Source: an uncultured Scytonema sp.
GTDB taxonomy: Bacteria; Cyanobacteriota; Cyanobacteriia; Cyanobacteriales; Nostocaceae
DNA length: 41,858 nt
Direction of reading: 5' to 3'
Assembly: GCA_937873135.1 (NCBI GenBank)
Contig: CALMVQ010000298.1
Location: 1 to 41,858 of the forward strand
How positions within the stretch are numbered: the stretch's first letter is position 1; each line of letters opens with the position of its first letter. This document shows, piece after piece, positions 8,391 through 17,154 of the stretch. Position numbers and translations under genes: made by a program. A model generated the notes under the pieces. That model was given only the letters and a program-made list of their open reading frames with translations. It was not told the origin of the DNA and made no database searches.

Positions 8391-8900
8391 TCAATTACGA
8401 CTGATGATGACTGGCGTGCCCACACTTGCCCAGTTAAATAACCATTTAGCATGATTGGGTGCCAAATTGACGCAACCATGACTAATGCGTGTGCCAAAAT
8501 TATGATGCCAGTAAGCTCCATGAATTGCGTAGCTTCCACTGTAATACATTGTATATGGAACATCGGGAATATCGTAGTCGTCACCCTTCATCCGGCTAGA
8601 CTTTTGCTTAGATTGAATTTCAAAAATACCAGTAAGAGTTGGAGTCTGTTTTTTGCCTGTGGAAATAACGACTGCATAAACTGATTTTTCTCCTTCCCAA
8701 GCAATTAACTTTTGCGTTGAAAGGTTGATTTGAATCCAGCGTTGATTGGATTTTTGTAATGTTTGAATTTGTTCTGCAATCAGCTGGCTTTTAGATTGAG
8801 CCCAAACTGCACCGATTTGAAAACTAATAACGTTTAAAATCAGGAGTGGAGTTAGAAATAGTTTCCAGAAACATATAGAATAAGAAAATCGACTTTTCAT
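8391..8900 (-). CDS. L,D-transpeptidase (YkuD domain), exported
   Basis: 169 residues. An N-terminal signal peptide or anchor (basic MKSR, then a hydrophobic run to about residue 33, then AVWAQ) directs it across the inner membrane. The YkuD domain follows: IQINLSTQKLIAWEGEK, the GIFEI strand, and the catalytic signature with His127 in AIHGAYWH and S140-H-G-C143 in RISHGCVNL. Cys143 is the predicted nucleophile. The family makes 3-3 peptidoglycan cross-links or attaches proteins to peptidoglycan. No LysM or other targeting domain is present. It stands alone, flanked on both sides by inverted copies of a dispersed repeat. Confidence 0.93.
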   Translation of the reverse strand: MKSRFSYSICFWKLFLTPLLILNVISFQIGAVWAQSKSQLIAEQIQTLQKSNQRWIQINLSTQKLIAWEGEKSVYAVVISTGKKQTPTLTGIFEIQSKQKSSRMKGDDYDIPDVPYTMYYSGSYAIHGAYWHHNFGTRISHGCVNLAPNHAKWLFNWASVGTPVIISRN

Positions 8901-9094
8901 GGTAGATATCCTTAGATAATAGATTGAGGATTAATACAATAGCAAGCTCAGTAAGCAATTAGCTATTAACCTGTAGGATTTTTCCTATATCAAGATTTTT
9001 CGATATATTGTGCAGCATGATATAAATGACTGCTTCGCGTCAGTTGCTTAAGGAAAAGCATGTCACCAAAACAGTGCTGAGTGCTGAGTAAAAT

Positions 9095-9228
9095 GTAAGA
9101 ATTCAGCACTCAGGAGTCATTCGTCAGAATTTATCAGGAGTCTATAATTTTGGTATATTCATTTCATCAAATTTTCAATCGTTACTTTAACTATTCTGAA
9201 TCCTGAATTCAGGCGGATGTATTCTTAC
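9095..9228 (-). repeat. About 134-bp dispersed repeat, copy 2 (inverted)
   Basis: Inverted counterpart of 8216-8347, with the same ordered blocks: GTAAGAATACATCCGCC at the outer end, GAAATGAATATAC in the middle, and GTGCTGAATTCTTAC at the inner end. It directly abuts the 147-bp repeat starting at 9230. Confidence 0.75.
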
Positions 9229-9229
9229 A

Positions 9230-9376
9230 GTAAAATTAATTGCACAAGCGCACACTCATGTTTGAAGCCCCAACATACAGGTATGGAAGAAAAAAAATTT
9301 ATTCTTTTGGCGAGAGCCACAAGAAAGAAATAATGCGTCTTTACTTCAATCTCCTAGATTTATCTATGGGGTTACT
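9230..9376 (+). repeat. 147-bp dispersed repeat, copy A
   Basis: Similar along its length to the reverse complement of 17155-17300. Both begin GTAAAATTAATTGCAC, pass through CACTCATGTTTGAAGCCCC and GGTATGGAAGAAAAAAA, and end TTTATCTATGGGGTTACT. A 64-codon frame over this repeat (from a TTG at 9240) is probably not a gene. The rest of the interval to 9845 shows only short, unconvincing frames. Confidence 0.8.
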
Positions 9377-9845
9377 CTGCACTCTTGAACAGTCGCACAG
9401 CCGCAAAGATTTGCAGGACAAAGAGAACGACTAAAACAAGATGCCACGGCACTTTTTTGGTAAGTTAAGTGCAGAAATTGGCGAGCATTTTCAGTGATAT
9501 CAGCTTTTCGTCTTTTAATACGATGGCTGATTGCTCTCTACCTCTATTGTTCCCAAATCGGTTGAAGATATTAACATAGCTAAGTAACTTGGCATCAATA
9601 AACACAACTTTTTTCGCCTCGTTTTCCGGAAATGAATCTTCACAAGGAGAGTGAGTAGCTTATTCAGCGGATGTACATTTAACTTGCATATTTTCAGCTT
9701 TTGTCCTGAGATTCCCCTACTTTTTTGTCCTCTTTTATACCATTCCATGCTGATTGTGGATACAAATGGGCTGCACTTGTCCAAGGAGCATTCTAGCAGG
9801 GGAAAAAATCAGGTGTTGTTATTGTGAAACGGTATTAGCAACAAA
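9377..9845. other. Intergenic region, no confident gene
   Basis: There is an 89-codon frame on the minus strand (9515-9784) whose sequence matches no family I know. A second minus-strand frame over the same DNA reads PENEAKKVVFIDAKLL. Neither is convincing; the region may hold a decayed gene. Confidence 0.35.
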
Positions 9846-10523
9846 TTATATTTTTTCCATCAGAGTCTTAGCCTGTTGAGCGATCGCCTGCCAATCTCCT
9901 GCCTCAACAAACTCTTTGGGAAATAACTGACTGCTTAAACCAACTGCGATCGCCCCGGCTTGTAAAAATTCCTTAGCGTTTTCCAAGGTGACTCCGCCTG
10001 TGGGAATCAAGGGAATATTACCTAATGGTCCTTGTATACTTTTGATATAATTAACCCCTCCCACTGCTTCCACGGGAAACACCTTCACACAACTAGCTCC
10101 ACTCGTCCAAGCATTGACAATTTCTGTGGGTGAAAGCGCACCTGGGATGATGGGTACATTGAGTTTAGCCGCAGCTTGAATCATCACTGGATCTACGTGG
10201 GGAGTAAAGAGAAATTGCGCTCCAGATTCGATCGCTGTTTGCATCTGCGGTAAATTTAACAGCGTACCCGTGCCAATCATACTATTGGGTAATTCTATGC
10301 GTAGTTGCGCGATTAATTCAGCAGAGCGATCGCTGTTCCAAGTAATTTCGATTAACTGTATTCCTCCAGATGCCACAGCTAAAGCCATTTGGTATGCCAA
10401 TGACATATCTGAAGCGCGAATCACTGCGATCGCTCGGTGTTGTTGCAGTTTTGATAACCAAAGTTGACCAGACATTTCTCCTATTTCCCCAAGATTTCTA
10501 CTATTGTTATGGTTATTGTGCAT
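9846..10523 (-). CDS. eda: KDPG / 4-hydroxy-2-oxoglutarate aldolase
   Basis: 225 residues forming a class I aldolase TIM barrel. It cleaves 2-keto-3-deoxy-6-phosphogluconate to pyruvate and glyceraldehyde 3-phosphate in the Entner-Doudoroff pathway, a route demonstrated in cyanobacteria, and may also act on 4-hydroxy-2-oxoglutarate. The Schiff-base Lys147 lies in CVKVFPVEAVGG and the general-base Glu59 in LIEITWNS. The phosphate-binding end reads PLIPTGGVTLENAKEF. The first 17 residues (Asn-rich) extend beyond the usual family start; the Met at residue 17 (MSGQLWLSKLQ) is a credible alternative. It stands alone in this window, with no edd or sugar genes beside it. Confidence 0.93.
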   Translation of the reverse strand: MHNNHNNSRNLGEIGEMSGQLWLSKLQQHRAIAVIRASDMSLAYQMALAVASGGIQLIEITWNSDRSAELIAQLRIELPNSMIGTGTLLNLPQMQTAIESGAQFLFTPHVDPVMIQAAAKLNVPIIPGALSPTEIVNAWTSGASCVKVFPVEAVGGVNYIKSIQGPLGNIPLIPTGGVTLENAKEFLQAGAIAVGLSSQLFPKEFVEAGDWQAIAQQAKTLMEKI

Positions 10524-10721
10524 TACAAGCGAGCCATGAGTAATCGAATATCGAAGGATAGAACGATCCTAATTTCTAATTTCCAATTTTCACATACCTC
10601 CCCAAGACCTACCTGTGTTACATAATTAACCCGTATTGTCCCATAATATTTTTTGAAAATTTATGTATAAATTGTACAAAGTAGGTGTAAGCTAGATTAG
10701 CTTGTTTTTAACTAAGTGCAA

Positions 10722-11834
10722 ATGAATCGGAAGCAATTGTCCTGGAAAACTATCATCAGCTTGCTAATTGTCACAACGGTTGCCACTGCTGGAAGTCTCC
10801 CGTACCAAAGTCAAGCACAATCCCTGAGTAGACAAGAATCAAAAACTACATCAGTCTCTAAACCCAACCAAAATCAGCTAGCCGTCCACAGTTTACAAGG
10901 ACATATATGGGATGTTAAGTCTATAGCTTTTACTCCAGATGGACAAACACTAATTAGTGGTAGTTTTGACCATACAATCAAGCTTTGGAACATCAAGACA
11001 GGAAAATTACTCCGCACACTTGATGGACATCAAGATGGAGTGAATTCCGTCGTCATCAGTCCCGATGGGCAGATGTTTGCTAGTGGGGGAGGATCGGCGC
11101 AGCCTCATACCGATCAGACAATCAAGCTATGGAACCTCAAAACAGGCAAATTGCTTAGCCTATTAAAAGGTCATTCGCAAGGCATAAGTTCTCTTTGCAT
11201 TAGTCCTGATGGACAAACACTTGTTAGTGCTAGTTATGATAAGACAATTAAACTTTGGAATCTCAAAACTGGGAAACTTCTAAACACCTTAATCGGTCAT
11301 TCTAGTTGGGTACAGTCTGTTGCTATCAGTCCTGATGGGCAGATGCTCGCCAGTGGCAGTGGTAGCCCCGATAATAATATAGATACGACTATCAAGCTTT
11401 GGAACCTAAAGACAGGAAAACTGCTCCGTACCTTAACAAAAAGTTCTAGCCCAGTGAGTTTTATCGCCTTCAGTCAAGATGGGCAAACCCTTGTGGGTGC
11501 TTCAGATCTTTCCATCAACGTTTGGAACATAAAGACAGATAAGCTTCACACATTTACAGTGTCTTCCCTTGGAGATGTCACTTCAACCGCTCTCAGCCCG
11601 GATGGGCAGTTCCTTGTCACTACTGCTTTAGATAGTTCAATTAAATTGTGGAATTTGCATACCGGAACACTCCAGAAAATCCTGGTTGCACCTCCCAACA
11701 GCAACCCAAATTTTGATCGTCTATATCCTAGTAGCACTGCTTTTAGTCCTGATGGCAAAACCCTTGCTATTGGCCATGGAGGTGGTGCAGCTTTAGCCAA
11801 TTTTCCTATTGACATTCAGCCAGTGTCTTTCTAG
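10722..11834 (+). CDS. Exported WD40-repeat protein
   Basis: 370 residues. A signal peptide is evident: basic MNRKQ, a hydrophobic run (TIISLLIVTTVATAG), then SQAQS. The remainder is a seven-bladed beta-propeller of WD40 repeats; the first four carry clear GH...SPDGQ...S...D.TIKLWNLKTGKLL consensus. The fifth to seventh are more diverged, and the last ends without a WD pair. Such propellers are scaffolds; no enzymatic domain is attached, so the partner is unknown. I prefer the ATG at 10722 over an in-frame GTG two codons upstream because it fits a standard signal peptide. Upstream AT-rich DNA (10560-10715) should hold the promoter. Confidence 0.9.
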   Translation: MNRKQLSWKTIISLLIVTTVATAGSLPYQSQAQSLSRQESKTTSVSKPNQNQLAVHSLQGHIWDVKSIAFTPDGQTLISGSFDHTIKLWNIKTGKLLRTLDGHQDGVNSVVISPDGQMFASGGGSAQPHTDQTIKLWNLKTGKLLSLLKGHSQGISSLCISPDGQTLVSASYDKTIKLWNLKTGKLLNTLIGHSSWVQSVAISPDGQMLASGSGSPDNNIDTTIKLWNLKTGKLLRTLTKSSSPVSFIAFSQDGQTLVGASDLSINVWNIKTDKLHTFTVSSLGDVTSTALSPDGQFLVTTALDSSIKLWNLHTGTLQKILVAPPNSNPNFDRLYPSSTAFSPDGKTLAIGHGGGAALANFPIDIQPVSF

Positions 11835-11835
11835 T

Positions 11836-11867
11836 TGTAGAGACGCTGCAATCATGGCGTCTCTACA
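11836..11867 (+). terminator. Hairpin after the WD40 gene
   Basis: An 11-bp perfect stem (TGTAGAGACGC with GCGTCTCTACA) and a 10-nt loop start 2 bp after the stop codon. There is no T-run, so it may be a dispersed palindrome serving as a 3' end rather than a classic intrinsic terminator. Confidence 0.5.
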
Positions 11868-12160
11868 GGAGTCAAGATATAAATAATTAAAGATTACCCA
11901 GTCTTCGCAAGTCAGAAACGTTACGCTTTTCGATTTTCGCTCCGTGCTTAAACCAGTTTTAGGTAAGACAAAAAAGCTGATATCAAAACTTTTCTTCCAT
12001 AAATGCCCTCTACCTTTAGTAACAGTCTTAACCGAAAGGCTGATAATTAAAATATAGACTATTGGCTGATAAATAATGGTTTTAATTAAGTCGCCAGCTA
12101 GATGAAAACAAATAAAGTTACTTCTACGCTAGTAGGTGATTTTAGAAAATTGGTAGTAAT
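11868..12160. promoter_or_regulatory. Upstream region of the PRC/DUF2382 cluster
   Basis: No gene. AT-rich sequence just before 12161 (for example TAAAATATAGACTAT near 12046) probably contains the promoter of the first PRC-barrel gene, but no motif can be assigned with confidence. Confidence 0.3.
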
Positions 12161-13003
12161 ATGCCTCTCCACAGACTTGCAGACTTTGACCCAAGCTACA
12201 AAGAGACTTTCGGCGGCGACGATATTAAAGCTTTAGATGTCTACACTGAAGGGGGACAAAAAATAGGTTCAGTGGCTGATATACTTGTCGATCCAGATGG
12301 GCGCTTTCGCTATGTAGTGGTTGATACCCAATACGAATCTCTTGATAAAAAAATATTACTACCGATTGGTTTATCTCGTATAGATTACAATACGAAACAT
12401 GTATATGTAGATGGACTCAGTAAAGCGCAAGTGGAACGTTTACCTGAGTACAAAGACAGTATGGCTGTTGATTACGATTATGAAGAGCAGGTACGCGGGA
12501 CTTATCGTCCTTCGTCTACTGGCACAACTTTTGATCGCGACACTTACAATTATCAACAAGACTCATCGCTTTACGATTTAAACGATCAAAATCATCAAAC
12601 TTTCAAACTGTATCAAGAACGTTTGATTGCGAACAAAACCCGTGTCAAAACAGGGGAAGTTACAGTTGGCAAGCATATTGAGACGGAAACCGCCAGGGTG
12701 AGTGTGCCTATTGAAAAAGAGCGCGTCGTTATTGAGAGAGTGACACCAACAGCAGCAGGATCAGTTGTCGATTCAAATACAGTTAAGTTCCAAGAAGGAG
12801 AAGTCGCACGCATAGAAATTTACGAAGAAACACCAGATATTCGTAAAGAAGCGTTTGTACGCGAAGAAGTTCGAGTTAAGAAAGTTGTAGATCAAGAAAT
12901 GGTTGAAGCGCAAGAAACAGTTCGTCGAGAAGAATTAGATATTAGCACTGAAGGAGATTTACCGATTAATCAAACAGGTACCAATTTAACTGACCGTATT
13001 TAA
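12161..13003 (+). CDS. PRC-barrel + DUF2382 (YsnF/AvaK-type) protein, paralogue 1
   Basis: 280 residues. Residues 1-95 form a PRC-barrel (KIGSVADILVDPDGRFRYVV, then LLPIGLSRIDY). After a linker, residues about 145-270 form a DUF2382 domain starting LYQERLIANKTRVKTGEVTV, with the repeated pattern ETETARVSVPIEKERVVIER and EEVRVKKVVDQE. This is the architecture of AvaK, an akinete-associated protein of Anabaena, and of YsnF-type stress proteins; the biochemical role is unknown. It is cytoplasmic with no signal peptide. A second, closely similar gene follows after a terminator, and a third, more diverged one lies further on. Confidence 0.88.
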   Translation: MPLHRLADFDPSYKETFGGDDIKALDVYTEGGQKIGSVADILVDPDGRFRYVVVDTQYESLDKKILLPIGLSRIDYNTKHVYVDGLSKAQVERLPEYKDSMAVDYDYEEQVRGTYRPSSTGTTFDRDTYNYQQDSSLYDLNDQNHQTFKLYQERLIANKTRVKTGEVTVGKHIETETARVSVPIEKERVVIERVTPTAAGSVVDSNTVKFQEGEVARIEIYEETPDIRKEAFVREEVRVKKVVDQEMVEAQETVRREELDISTEGDLPINQTGTNLTDRI

Positions 13004-13076
13004 ATCGTCTCCTGAGAAACCTACCATCCTTAATTGTGGAGTAAATATTTTTTATGTAGGCAGCTACAGTAATCAT

Positions 13077-13108
13077 AAACTCGGTTTATCAAATAAGCCG
13101 AGTTTTTT
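13077..13108 (+). terminator. Rho-independent terminator
   Basis: An 11-bp stem (AAACTCGGTTT with AAGCCGAGTTT, one G-T pair) with a run of seven T at its 3' side, 74 bp after the first PRC/DUF2382 gene. It separates the first two paralogues into distinct transcripts. Confidence 0.85.
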
Positions 13109-13267
13109 TGGCATTATTCGCCGTAAAAATTCCTGCATAAATTCTTAGAAAAAATTAATAAATATATGACTTGATATAAGTTAAGTCCTTCGTAAGGAAG
13201 AGAGGATTTATTTAATTATTTTTTATATTAGTAATTAAGAGATAAAAGTAAATTGAAGGGGAAATAC

Positions 13268-14221
13268 ATGGTTCTTCATAAACTTACAGAATTTGACCCA
13301 AATTACCGCGAAACCTTTGAAGGTAATGATATCAAGAATATGGGTGTATATGCAGAAGGTACCGATGAAAGAATCGGTAGTATTAGTGATGTCTTAGTAG
13401 ACGAAGAAGGTCATTTTCGCTATCTAATCGTTGATTTAGGCTTTTGGATTTTTGGTAAGAAGGTGTTACTACCAGTTGGCCGTTCTCGCGTAGATCACAA
13501 TGCTGATCGTGTTTATGCTGTAGGTATGACTAGAGCGCAAGCAGAGAACTTACCAGAATACGATGAGAACCAGACTCTTGATTATGACTATGAAGAAAGA
13601 GTGCGTGGTGGATACCGTTCTTCTGCAAACTATGCAAAACCTGTAGAAACATCAGCACCAATAAATGTTTCAACACCTTTAGAAGCAGAAGCTTCTGCTC
13701 CTCTGAATACAAATTACCAAGCTTATCAAGCACCAAGTGTTGTTGAAACGCCCATAGCTACACCAACTCCAACTTACAATCGCGACGCATACAAATACGA
13801 AGGAGAGCCTTCCTTGTTCAATATGAATGAACAGGATCATCAAACTTTAAGATTGTATGAGGAACGGTTGATTGCAAATAAAAGACGCCAGAAAACTGGT
13901 GAAGTCACGATTGGTAAACACATTGAGACAGAGACTGCAAGAGTTGCAGTTCCGATAGAAAAAGAAAGAGTTGTTATTGAGAGAGTGACTCCAGACAACG
14001 CAGGTAGAGCTGTTCCCGCAGGAGAAGCAAACTTCCGCGACGGTGAAGTTGCCCGTATGGAAGTATATGAAGAAACTGCTGATATTCACAAAGAAACTGT
14101 TTTACGTGAAGAAGTCAGAGTGAAAAAAGTTGTAGATCACGAAACGGTTCAAGCTCAAGATACAATTCGTCGTGAAGAATTGGATATAAATACTAACGAT
14201 CTTCCGGTTGAAGAGCGGTAG
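13268..14221 (+). CDS. PRC-barrel + DUF2382 (YsnF/AvaK-type) protein, paralogue 2
   Basis: 317 residues from the ATG at 13268, which aligns with the start of paralogue 1 and follows a GAAGGGG ribosome-binding site; an in-frame TTG at 13253 is less likely. The PRC-barrel covers residues 1-95 (RIGSISDVLVDEEGHFRYLI, LLPVGRSRVDH). A longer Pro/Thr/Ala-rich linker (about 110-170) separates it from DUF2382 (LYEERLIANKRRQKTGEVTI and EEVRVKKVVDHE). Similarity to paralogue 1 is very high in the GKHIETETARV-VPIEKERVVIERVTP segment, pointing to a local tandem duplication with the linker diverging fastest. Probably stress- or differentiation-related; molecular role unknown. Confidence 0.88.
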   Translation: MVLHKLTEFDPNYRETFEGNDIKNMGVYAEGTDERIGSISDVLVDEEGHFRYLIVDLGFWIFGKKVLLPVGRSRVDHNADRVYAVGMTRAQAENLPEYDENQTLDYDYEERVRGGYRSSANYAKPVETSAPINVSTPLEAEASAPLNTNYQAYQAPSVVETPIATPTPTYNRDAYKYEGEPSLFNMNEQDHQTLRLYEERLIANKRRQKTGEVTIGKHIETETARVAVPIEKERVVIERVTPDNAGRAVPAGEANFRDGEVARMEVYEETADIHKETVLREEVRVKKVVDHETVQAQDTIRREELDINTNDLPVEER

Positions 14222-14731
14222 ACGCTAATAAGTTCAGTTAGTGCTGAACAAGCCTTTACAAATCTTTTATGGAACGTCTATACATCCTTTAAATAATTTT
14301 CAATAATGTCAGTCTAACCATTGTAATTAATGTTTATTGATGGTTAGTGACATGACGCAAAGCTCAGACCGATAAAATATGATACAGGTAAAGTGTTATT
14401 AACTTTACCTGTATTTATATTAGTAGTCATATCTAAGTTGTGTAACTATCGTGAAGACTGCTAATATTTAATAGCTAGTCGCTAGTGACTCCTTTGGAAA
14501 GGAGTTTAGGTGGATGCTCTGGGAGTTAACCAAGCAATATTGAGTAGTGAGCAATTAACAAAAAATGCTTTCGTTGAAAAACTTATTTAGATAAAAAGTA
14601 AAATCGGTTAACTGGACTTGTTTGAACGGGAAGTAAACTATCTGTTCATTTTTACTGCCCTGTTACACATGACTTGTGTCCTTTTAGATCGGGCACATAT
14701 TCATCAGCTTCCATATATATTATGAGGTTTT
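14222..14731. promoter_or_regulatory. Intergenic region with a terminator-like hairpin
   Basis: No gene. It holds a hairpin at 14384-14412 (stem ACAGGTAAAGT, 7-nt loop, followed by ATTTATATT) that probably ends the transcript of paralogue 2, and a perfect short palindrome at 14488-14505 (ACTCCTTTGGAAAGGAGT) of unknown role. The promoter of the third PRC/DUF2382 gene should lie between 14510 and 14720. Confidence 0.45.
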
Positions 14732-15610
14732 ATGAATAACAAAACAATTCTTCAAGAAAAATATTCAGGGACTCAAAACGCTCGAATTAGTACAGTACTA
14801 GAGAATCTGAGGAAAAAAGTCAAAAATTTTGTGGTTGTGGATAACCACGGCCAGCTAGTCGGGGAGGTTCGAGATTTAATTATTGATGCGAATCGTCAAC
14901 TAAACATTGTTGTCTCTAAAATAGTTAATCACGGAAGCAATGGCTTATATAGATTAAGTAGTAAGCTAGTTAAGAAGATCGATCCCCAAATTCAACGTAT
15001 TTTTCTCAACATTGATAACTCACAAGTACAGGATTTGCCAGAATATAAAGAGAGAGAGAGTACAGACGGAGTCATGGAACAAAATTTAACAGATATGGAA
15101 CAAAATCCTGACAATTTTTCGGAATTACCAGTAGTCGTAGAAAACAATAGTGAAATAGAGTTCGGAGAAGAAAATAAAGTAGAAGAAGAAATTATCCGGT
15201 TGTTGGGAGAAAGATTAGTTGTTGAGCGAAGTAAGCGTAAAGTTGGAGAGGTAATTGTTCGCAAAGAAATAGAAACCAGGATGATACAAGTTCCTGTCCG
15301 GCGAGAAAAGCTTATTGTTGAACAAGTCAGCCCTGAACATAAGCAGCTGGCAGAAATTGATTTAGGGGAAGAAGAAATTTCAGGTCTTGCATTGACATTA
15401 GAGGAAACACATCAAGCAGCGAGTTTAGACGGTAGTCTTACTGTCACTGGGGAATTTCAATCTCCTAAAATTGCTAGCTTACTTTTGAATGCGATCGCCT
15501 TAGAAAGGAATCACAAATGTAAAAAGGTACGAGTAACAATCGTTGTCGAAGATGAGGAACGTCAGAAAACATACCAAGAGTGGTTTAACCGCACATCAAC
15601 AAAGGGCTGA
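14732..15610 (+). CDS. Diverged PRC-barrel + DUF2382 protein, paralogue 3
   Basis: 292 residues; the ATG at 14732 follows a GAGG ribosome-binding site. The N-terminal PRC-like domain is recognisable (VVDNHGQLVGEVRDLIID) but far from the other two. A Glu/Asn-rich linker (about 110-150) precedes one DUF2382-type unit (RLLGERLVVERSKRKVGEVI, then VPVRREKLIVEQVSP). A C-terminal extension of about 75 residues (VTGEFQSPKIASLLLNAIAL, then KVRVTIVVEDEE) is absent from the neighbours and I do not recognise it. It is probably an older duplicate of the same family. Cytoplasmic; function unknown. Confidence 0.82.
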   Translation: MNNKTILQEKYSGTQNARISTVLENLRKKVKNFVVVDNHGQLVGEVRDLIIDANRQLNIVVSKIVNHGSNGLYRLSSKLVKKIDPQIQRIFLNIDNSQVQDLPEYKERESTDGVMEQNLTDMEQNPDNFSELPVVVENNSEIEFGEENKVEEEIIRLLGERLVVERSKRKVGEVIVRKEIETRMIQVPVRREKLIVEQVSPEHKQLAEIDLGEEEISGLALTLEETHQAASLDGSLTVTGEFQSPKIASLLLNAIALERNHKCKKVRVTIVVEDEERQKTYQEWFNRTSTKG

Positions 15611-15923
15611 CTTCTTGCCCAGACGCCAAGCAGTCAGCTACCTGATTAACCTTTATCAACTTATTGGGTAACCGCTCTGTTGGGCTCAGCCTCCATTCAG
15701 TATCACTTATAGCATGTGGCTTCCTATAGCCAAATAACTCAGCAGTGTGACTAAGTAGGTGGGCATGAAAAATTGTCGTTGAGGTAAGGCAGCTATGCTG
15801 AGGGCAGCTCTGAGTCACGGGAAGAGCGTTTTAACCAAGTTTACGTTTCGTTACATACCTTGAAATTATAGTGCTTACCTACTTAAGTCACACTGTCAAA
15901 AAGGGACCACCAGATGAACTGAT
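15611..15923. other. Intergenic region with a MITE-like inverted repeat
   Basis: No gene. An 18-19-nt inverted repeat, CAGTGTGACTAAGTAGGT at 15743-15760 and its near complement at 15877-15895 (one base gap), encloses about 115 bp. This could be a small non-autonomous element or a chance structure. Confidence 0.4.
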
Positions 15924-16631
15924 CTATTTAAGTGTGCGATAGTGTAAAAATAACTCACTTTCAATCTGACGAGTTTCAACAAGATGGAGTTGAGGCGCTT
16001 GCGCGGGTAGAAAACCTTCTCCCTCCACTGGAGTAGGTACATTGTGTCCGCCGTAAATGACTGGCCAAATAGTCAACCACCAATCATCAATTCGCCCTGC
16101 CTGTACTAACGCAGCAGTTAACGATCCACCTCCTAATGCAACAACTTTATTGATCCCTTTCTCTAACATTAAGGTGTAGGCGCGATCCCAGTTGAGATCT
16201 GTATCTCCCAACTCAACTATGTTAGCCAGCTTTTGCAGGGTTGTGGCATCAGGACTGCGTTCCAAACCAGTTCTTGTCGTAAATATCCACCGCTCAATGT
16301 CTTGCTGGAAAAAAGGTAAATTAGGTGATAGATCGAGCGATCGCGAAACAACACAGGTAATAGGTTGGGGAGGCTGACCTCGAACACTACGCGCTGCTAG
16401 CAGTTCGGGATTCCGAATTGTAAATATTCCTCCCTCAGCGCGAATTGTTCCTGAGCCTATCAATATAAGATCGGCTAAAGATATTTGATATTCAAGATGT
16501 GCTTGATCGGCAGGATCGGAATGTCTTGGTGCTTTAGGGTCTACAGCACTAATCTTTCCATCAGCCGTCATGGCAAGAACCACGGTTGTTTGGATGGCTG
16601 TCACAGTTACGTTATCATCGATTGCGGACAC
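15924..16631 (-). CDS. RibD C-terminal-domain reductase (DHFR-like fold)
   Basis: 235 residues corresponding to the reductase half of RibD, without the N-terminal deaminase domain. Family landmarks are the opening strand TTVVLAMTADGKISA, the substrate-site segment LILIGSGTIRAEGG, and the NADPH-binding turn VVALGGGSLTAALVQAGRID, then LTIWPVIYGG. Members reduce 5-amino-6-(ribosylamino)uracil phosphate in riboflavin synthesis using NADPH, but stand-alone versions often have other or unknown pyrimidine or pterin-like substrates. It is divergent from the CcmK-like gene, with no riboflavin genes nearby, so a role in riboflavin synthesis is unproven. Confidence 0.88.
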   Translation of the reverse strand: MSAIDDNVTVTAIQTTVVLAMTADGKISAVDPKAPRHSDPADQAHLEYQISLADLILIGSGTIRAEGGIFTIRNPELLAARSVRGQPPQPITCVVSRSLDLSPNLPFFQQDIERWIFTTRTGLERSPDATTLQKLANIVELGDTDLNWDRAYTLMLEKGINKVVALGGGSLTAALVQAGRIDDWWLTIWPVIYGGHNVPTPVEGEGFLPAQAPQLHLVETRQIESELFLHYRTLK

Positions 16632-16769
16632 AGCTTATAAGGATAGCACGCTGAAAACCCTTGAAGATATGGCACTTCATAATGACTGATCTGATCGCGC
16701 AATGCCGTTAGTGACAATCCGATACAATCTGCAATAATCTAGGTGTTACCCATTGTCGGGAGTCAACTC

Positions 16770-17072
16770 ATGGGATCTGCTGTTGGGATGGTTGAAGTGC
16801 GGGGATTACCGCCGGCACTTGCAGTTGCTGATGTAATGTGTAAAGCCGCCAGCGTTACTTTAGTGAAAATGGAAAAGGTGAGTGGAGCTTATGTGACTAT
16901 TGTCGTCCGGGGTGATATCTCAGCGGTCAAAATTGCAGTTGAAGCAGGAATCGAAGCAGCTAAAAAAATCCTGCCTCAAAAAGAAGGTGATAAAATATTC
17001 CTCTCTTCCCACTACATCCCGCGACCTAGTGAAAATTTGATGGTCGTGTTACCGATCGATTACATAGACTGA
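16770..17072 (+). CDS. ccmK: CcmK-like carboxysome shell protein (BMC domain)
   Basis: 100 residues, one BMC domain of normal length. These proteins form hexamers that tile the facets of the beta-carboxysome shell, with a small central pore for bicarbonate and RuBP. Matching segments are AVGMVEVRGLPPALAVADVM, CKAASVTLVKMEKV, VTIVVRGDISAVKIAVEAG and HYIPRPSENLMVVLPI. The pore loop, usually K-I-G-S-G-R in CcmK1/2, reads K-V-S-G-A-Y here. The ATG at 16770 is chosen over a GTG at 16743 because a GGGAG ribosome-binding site lies 7 bp before it and it matches family N-termini. It is an orphan copy with no ccmL, ccmM, ccmN or rbc genes nearby. The exact CcmK subclass (K3/4/5/6) cannot be fixed by eye. 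Confidence 0.88.
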   Translation: MGSAVGMVEVRGLPPALAVADVMCKAASVTLVKMEKVSGAYVTIVVRGDISAVKIAVEAGIEAAKKILPQKEGDKIFLSSHYIPRPSENLMVVLPIDYID

Positions 17073-17154
17073 ACTGGCGAATTTTAATTATCGTTGATGC
17101 GTTGTTATTCGTAACGCACTAGCCACATTCAGGAGTGCTTCGGCTGAAGTGCTT

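Noticed and set aside
9240-9434. 64-codon frame starting with TTG
   Set aside because: Most of it lies on the 147-bp dispersed repeat that also occurs at 17155-17300, and it matches no family.
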